A DNA stretch of 64,000 nucleotides from Mansonella perstans (taxonomy: Eukaryota > Nematoda > Chromadorea > Rhabditida > Onchocercidae): positions 1 through 64,000 of the forward strand of contig JBAMDO010000178.1 of assembly GCA_037074765.1 (NCBI GenBank). The letters are read 5' to 3'. Below, piece after piece: positions 60,031 to 64,000 of the stretch. The notes beneath the pieces are model-generated. The model had not been told where the DNA came from, made no database searches, and saw nothing but the letters and a program-made list of their open reading frames with translations. Positions within the stretch are counted from its first letter, which is position 1; each line of letters starts with the position of its first letter. A program made the position numbers and the translations under genes.

Positions 60031-61912
60031 ATGTTAGAATTGAAAGTAAGACGCTGCTGTGAATTAAACGATGAATCACAATTATCAGGCCTTTTATTCA
60101 TTGGTAAAAGTTGTGATAGTGATGAATATACCGCTATTTGTATTATCAGTGATACTCTAAGCTCATCGTATGCCGCAACGTGTAAGTTTTTTGTGTATCC
60201 ATTGATTAATTTTATCATTCTTATTTTATTTGTTTTAAACATGGTGAAAAAGTACTGATTATAAAATTTCAAAAAAAATCAAAATTAAATTATAATTATG
60301 TGTAGAAGAAATATGAAAAAGGTATTGCCATAGAAATAAAGTGGTCGTTTAATTCATGCTTAAAATTAGTTCCAATTGATATTAATCAAGCATTAATTTG
60401 CTTCATTTTATAGATGACCAAAAAAGTTGGGAAGCATTACGCAAAGAAGGTGAATTCACTACAGATGAAGAATTCATCGCTGAACTTGCCGATCAGAACA
60501 ATTCATTAAGTATGAAACGTTCAGAATATGTCCAGGTAACCATATCTTATCGTTTAATCATTTTAGTTTATCCTTTAGATGCAGACGACTTATCAGTTAT
60601 CAGAAAAAAAAGCTACTCTTTTCCCCTCTTTTCTCATAGCACTTTTATCGTTAATCATTAACAGTTCACGATAGAATGTCGTGCGTTCACGATGGTATTA
60701 GTCCAGTTTATGATATTACTATATTTTAAACAGTAGGATCAGTTTGAGTAGAGATATGGCGAATGTAATTAGGTGTTCTAGGTGCATTTATTTCCTTTCA
60801 TAATCTGATAGTGAACCATGAAAAGACTGTTGATTGTGATAAAATAGCTAATTATTGTTTGCTATAATTCAGTTGCCAATAACTTGATTGAAAGTGAAAT
60901 TTTTAGATTGAATACTTTTTTTGTGCTTGTATTGAATTCCTTTGTTTTAGCTATAAACTCTATTTGTGAGTAGTGGAGAAGTTTAATTTTTCCTCGTTTC
61001 CTTATTCCGTGATTACAGTTTATCTAATATTTTTGCAGGTGAAATGGATTCGATCGGATGAAGATGGTGTTACGGTAAGAATTTAGTTCACAAATTAACT
61101 TTCGATTTTTGAGGCTATTTTTGATGATTACTTTCATAAGTTTTCCTTCTTTTCCCTTATTTCGGTCGCCCTCTTGATTGTAATCAAGATTAATAATGCA
61201 GTTAGGAATTTGATACGTCTCTTAACATTTACATTTAGTGCTGTTAAATCAGTAAATTTTAATGTGTAGTGATGAAATTTAATCTTGCTCATTGTAGAAG
61301 GACAGAAATAAGATTGCTGGTGAATAGGATAAATTCTTCAGAGCGTTATTTTTAGTTTGAATTCTGCACATTAACGTTAAATTTGGGTACAACTTGGATA
61401 TACAATATTGTGGATGCCCTTTTGAAGGAACGAAATATTTATTACGATAATGCAGTTAGAGAAGAAACTATCGTTGCCAGTATGGAAAGGAGGTTGGAAT
61501 TGCTTGCAAAAGTCAGTTTGGAATTTGATGAATTTTTCTGCTAATAAATGTTTTTTAGGAAAAGACAAAACTAGATTTGCTTTCCTTATTTTTCCATTTT
61601 TCTGTTTGCATGTATTGGTTTAGCAATCACAATTGAAGCAAAATTAAATACAATGTCAGCTTGTGCTCTAAAGGTAGAAATCAACAATTATTTATATGTG
61701 CTATAGATTTTAAAACATCAAAACCAAAATAAAACAAATGAACATCGCGAAGCTTTCAAATATATGAACTAATTTAGTCTAAGAATAATCTTGTTTTGTA
61801 GAAAGTTGAAGAAATGGACGACTACCGTCAAAACTTAACTAATACTTTGATTTCAAAATTTGTCGCTATCCAAAACAAAATGGCCAGTTCAGGAAATTCA
61901 TGCGTAACATAG
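60031..61912 (+). CDS. Putative divergent XRCC4-family protein (NHEJ scaffold)
   Basis: Exons: 60031-60181, 60414-60535, 61039-61074, 61356-61515, 61624-61673, 61802-61912 (209 aa). Skipping 61624-61673 and ending exon 4 at 61511 also keeps phase (191 aa). The layout matches XRCC4. The start MLELKVRRCCELNDESQ lines up with the KVRR...ESQ opening of XRCC4. A beta-rich head with a short helical stretch (SWEALRKEGEFTTDEEF, then IAELADQ) follows. Then come strands ending FEFCTLTLNLG, and a long coiled coil from about residue 115 (VDALLKERN, SMERRLELLAK, KKVEEMDDYRQNL). Its end, LISKFVAIQNKM, resembles the L-x-x-RF-x-x-x-LN-x-KK segment where XRCC4 grips DNA ligase IV. The long disordered C-terminal tail of XRCC4 is missing. 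Identity is low, so XLF, PAXX or an unrelated coiled-coil protein remain possible. The expected role would be bridging ligase IV and Ku in DNA-break joining. Confidence 0.6.
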
Positions 61913-64000
61913 ATGCGACTTCTGTTTCGAATGTGATTTTGCAAAATACGCATTCATAATATTTTATAAATATGTATAAATTATCTATATATAAATATAT
62001 AGTATTGGTTATTTCTTTTTCAGGTTTTATGGTGACTTTTATTGTTTCATGTTGTTTAATTATTTAATAATCGATTCTGTTTTTATTTCTCGGTTTTTAG
62101 GTATTTCTTTTTACAATAATCATAGTCCTGCTTATATTTTGAATGTTCCTCCTATACCTGATTCTTTTATTGAGGAGTTACCTTATCAAGGCTGTTTTGT
62201 TTTTATTTTTATTGCATTTGAAATGAATGAGTGAGCGAAGAATGAAATTCTGATTATAAAGCAGAATTAAGGGTTTCCAATGAAATTGCTAGCATGGCTT
62301 CCGGTGTTTGTTTTATCAGCTGTTTCGCCAACATTCAAATTCAATTTTGTTATGAATTTATGATTTGTTGCAAAATTCCCGAAATTACTCTGTGCTGATT
62401 TTTTTTTTTAAAAAGCGTTTTTAACTTTTCTACCCTTGTAAATTTCAAATTCTTTCCACCCTGGAGACTAGGCGAGAATTTATCTCCTGGTAGCTGTTCA
62501 GAAAAGCGCAAAAATTAACTTCAGAACATCTAAATTACACATAATTCTCGTTAAATTTAGATAATGGGCATAGTGATACTAAAATGACATTATATTCTGT
62601 ACAAAATTTTTTAAAAGATTTTTGTTCGGTTTTGTATTATTTCTTAACGTTGGTGTAGATCTCGCTTTTCACTTTTTCAAATTGCATGTTGTTCACATCA
62701 TTAGCAGCAATGTAAAGGAGATAGCAATGATGTCGTAATGAACACCGATGATATATAGCTGGTTCCAGCTCGGATACAGCGTTTCTTGCATACATACAAT
62801 TCGTCCAACTACTTATGTTCAAATTTTCAAATATTCTCGTTTAAATGACTAATTATGCATTTCTCAATTGGTGTTAATTGTTTTTGTTCTCTGTAAATAT
62901 AATTTGCTTTTCGAAAAAAAATTCGTCAAAAGGTAAATAAAATAGTGGGAAAAGGATGCGAAGAAATTATGCAAGTTCTTTTAAATCACATGTTTTAGAA
63001 AATGAATAAAGTTGATGTAGTCATATTGCCCAATTTTTTTTTAATTTAAAATTACTCCTCATGGTTAAAATTAACTTTGCATGAAAAAGCGATGCTCTAA
63101 TCCTTGACCTACCATAAATTTCAGAAATATCGCACTTTGTTTGGTATTTTCAATATTCGTACTTTTACATTCAACTTCAGTGCGAAATTTCTGAACAATA
63201 ATAATATGTACGCATAATATATTATGCCTCCAAGTGGTTATTAAATTAAAATTTACTAAATTAAAATTCGTTCCATTAATTGTTCCCAATAATATATCGT
63301 AATTAATTTTTTTTTTTGAAAATCACAGTGAGAAAGCAATTACTGTAAATATAATCATTTCGCAGAAAAAAAAAATCACCATACAATAATCAAATATCAA
63401 TGAAAACATGCCTTAACCTTTTATTGCTATTTATAAGATGTAATATAGAAAAAAGTATATTTACAGTAATTGATTACTTGATGGTGCTAGTTGCATTCTC
63501 TGAAAAATTCCTGTGTAATACCAAAAATATACTAAAACTTCAAAAAAATTAAGAAGCAAATATTTAATTATAAAATAGTGAACTTCATTACATGTTAGCA
63601 ATTTTTAGCATTTATTTATCAAGATATTATGATTTCTTGAAATAAATCCACAATTCATAACCAAATTATTTATTCTGACAAGTAGCATTATTGTATTGAA
63701 ATTCAAATCTAACTTATAATGTTTGCATCACTCTTATTTATAATTAATTATTTCATGGAGTAAGTTAATTAAGTATGTTGTTTAATGATTGTGAAAGAAA
63801 TAATTTATGCATTAGTAAAACTTGGAAAAATTATTAACTTTAAAATTTGCTAAGCTCATCAAGATATCATAATTATTCCTTGCGGAAATATTGTACATAA
63901 TAGAGAAATAATCAGAAGAGAATATTTAACCGTCCACATTCTAATAAAATTGAAAAATGACCACTGAAATGTCGTTATTTTCTTTACGAAACATGGAAAT
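61913..64000. other. 3' flank and AT-rich DNA to the window edge
   Basis: No gene can be supported. 62637-62815 is less AT-rich and open in several minus-strand frames. 63110-63195 (minus) has an acceptor (GTTCAG) and a donor (ATG|GTAGGT) around an open 26-codon stretch. Either could be an exon of a gene lying mostly outside the window. Confidence 0.4.
62637..62815 (-). other. Possible orphan exon (weak)
   Basis: About 180 bp of clearly higher G+C than its surroundings. On the minus strand the frame after AAGTAG (WTNCMYARNAVSELEPAIYH ... VKSEIYTNVKK) is open to TAA, but the other two minus frames are also open for 35-50 codons. There is no homology I recognise. Confidence 0.2.

Overview
The window is nuclear DNA of a parasitic nematode, most likely a clade III spirurid or filarial worm. 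It is very AT-rich. Genes are split into many exons of about 40-270 bp by short introns with TTTTCAG-type acceptors. A tandem array carries the nematode SL1 spliced-leader sequence, and the proteins that can be joined across exons are ordinary animal proteins with nematode-type divergence. All exon chains below were built by hand from splice signals and reading-frame phase; every internal junction given keeps frame unless stated.

Layout: 1-1414 (+) last exon of an unrecognised gene. 1536-3476 (-) a 376-aa protein ending in a ZSWIM3/FAR1-like domain. 6874-10200 (-) APMAP/strictosidine-synthase-like, eight exons, 415 aa. 12168-13468 a 1.3-kb segment with 14-bp terminal inverted repeats that encloses a 60-bp tandem array, each unit starting with an SL1 leader. 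13639 (-) tRNA-Leu(UAA) and 15709 (+) tRNA-Gly(UCC), with two minisatellites between. 17359-27272 (+) a same-strand cluster: the last exon of an unknown gene, an RNF5-type ER RING ligase, ODR-4, and an unknown 364-aa protein. 27273-39764 is a long AT-rich gene-poor tract with microsatellites and an old segmental duplication. 39784-41746 (+) a small Cys-rich protein. 43692-48053 (+) PIG-T, 599 aa. 48893-54850 (+) RECQ5 helicase, 772 aa. 55451-58490 (-) a PP1-like phosphatase. 60031-61912 (+) a small protein that looks like a divergent XRCC4, the non-homologous end-joining factor.

Functional themes: RNF5, ODR-4 and PIG-T all act at the ER membrane (quality control, receptor folding and export, GPI-anchor attachment). 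RNF5 and ODR-4 sit close together in one orientation, which suggests an operon. RECQ5 and the XRCC4-like protein are both DNA-repair factors. Several start codons lie 12-65 nt after a good acceptor with no upstream exon needed, as expected for spliced-leader trans-splicing.

The most unusual object is the SL1 array. Five exact and five one-mismatch copies of the 22-nt leader occur without the Sm site or stem-loops of an SL RNA gene, inside a transposon-like frame.
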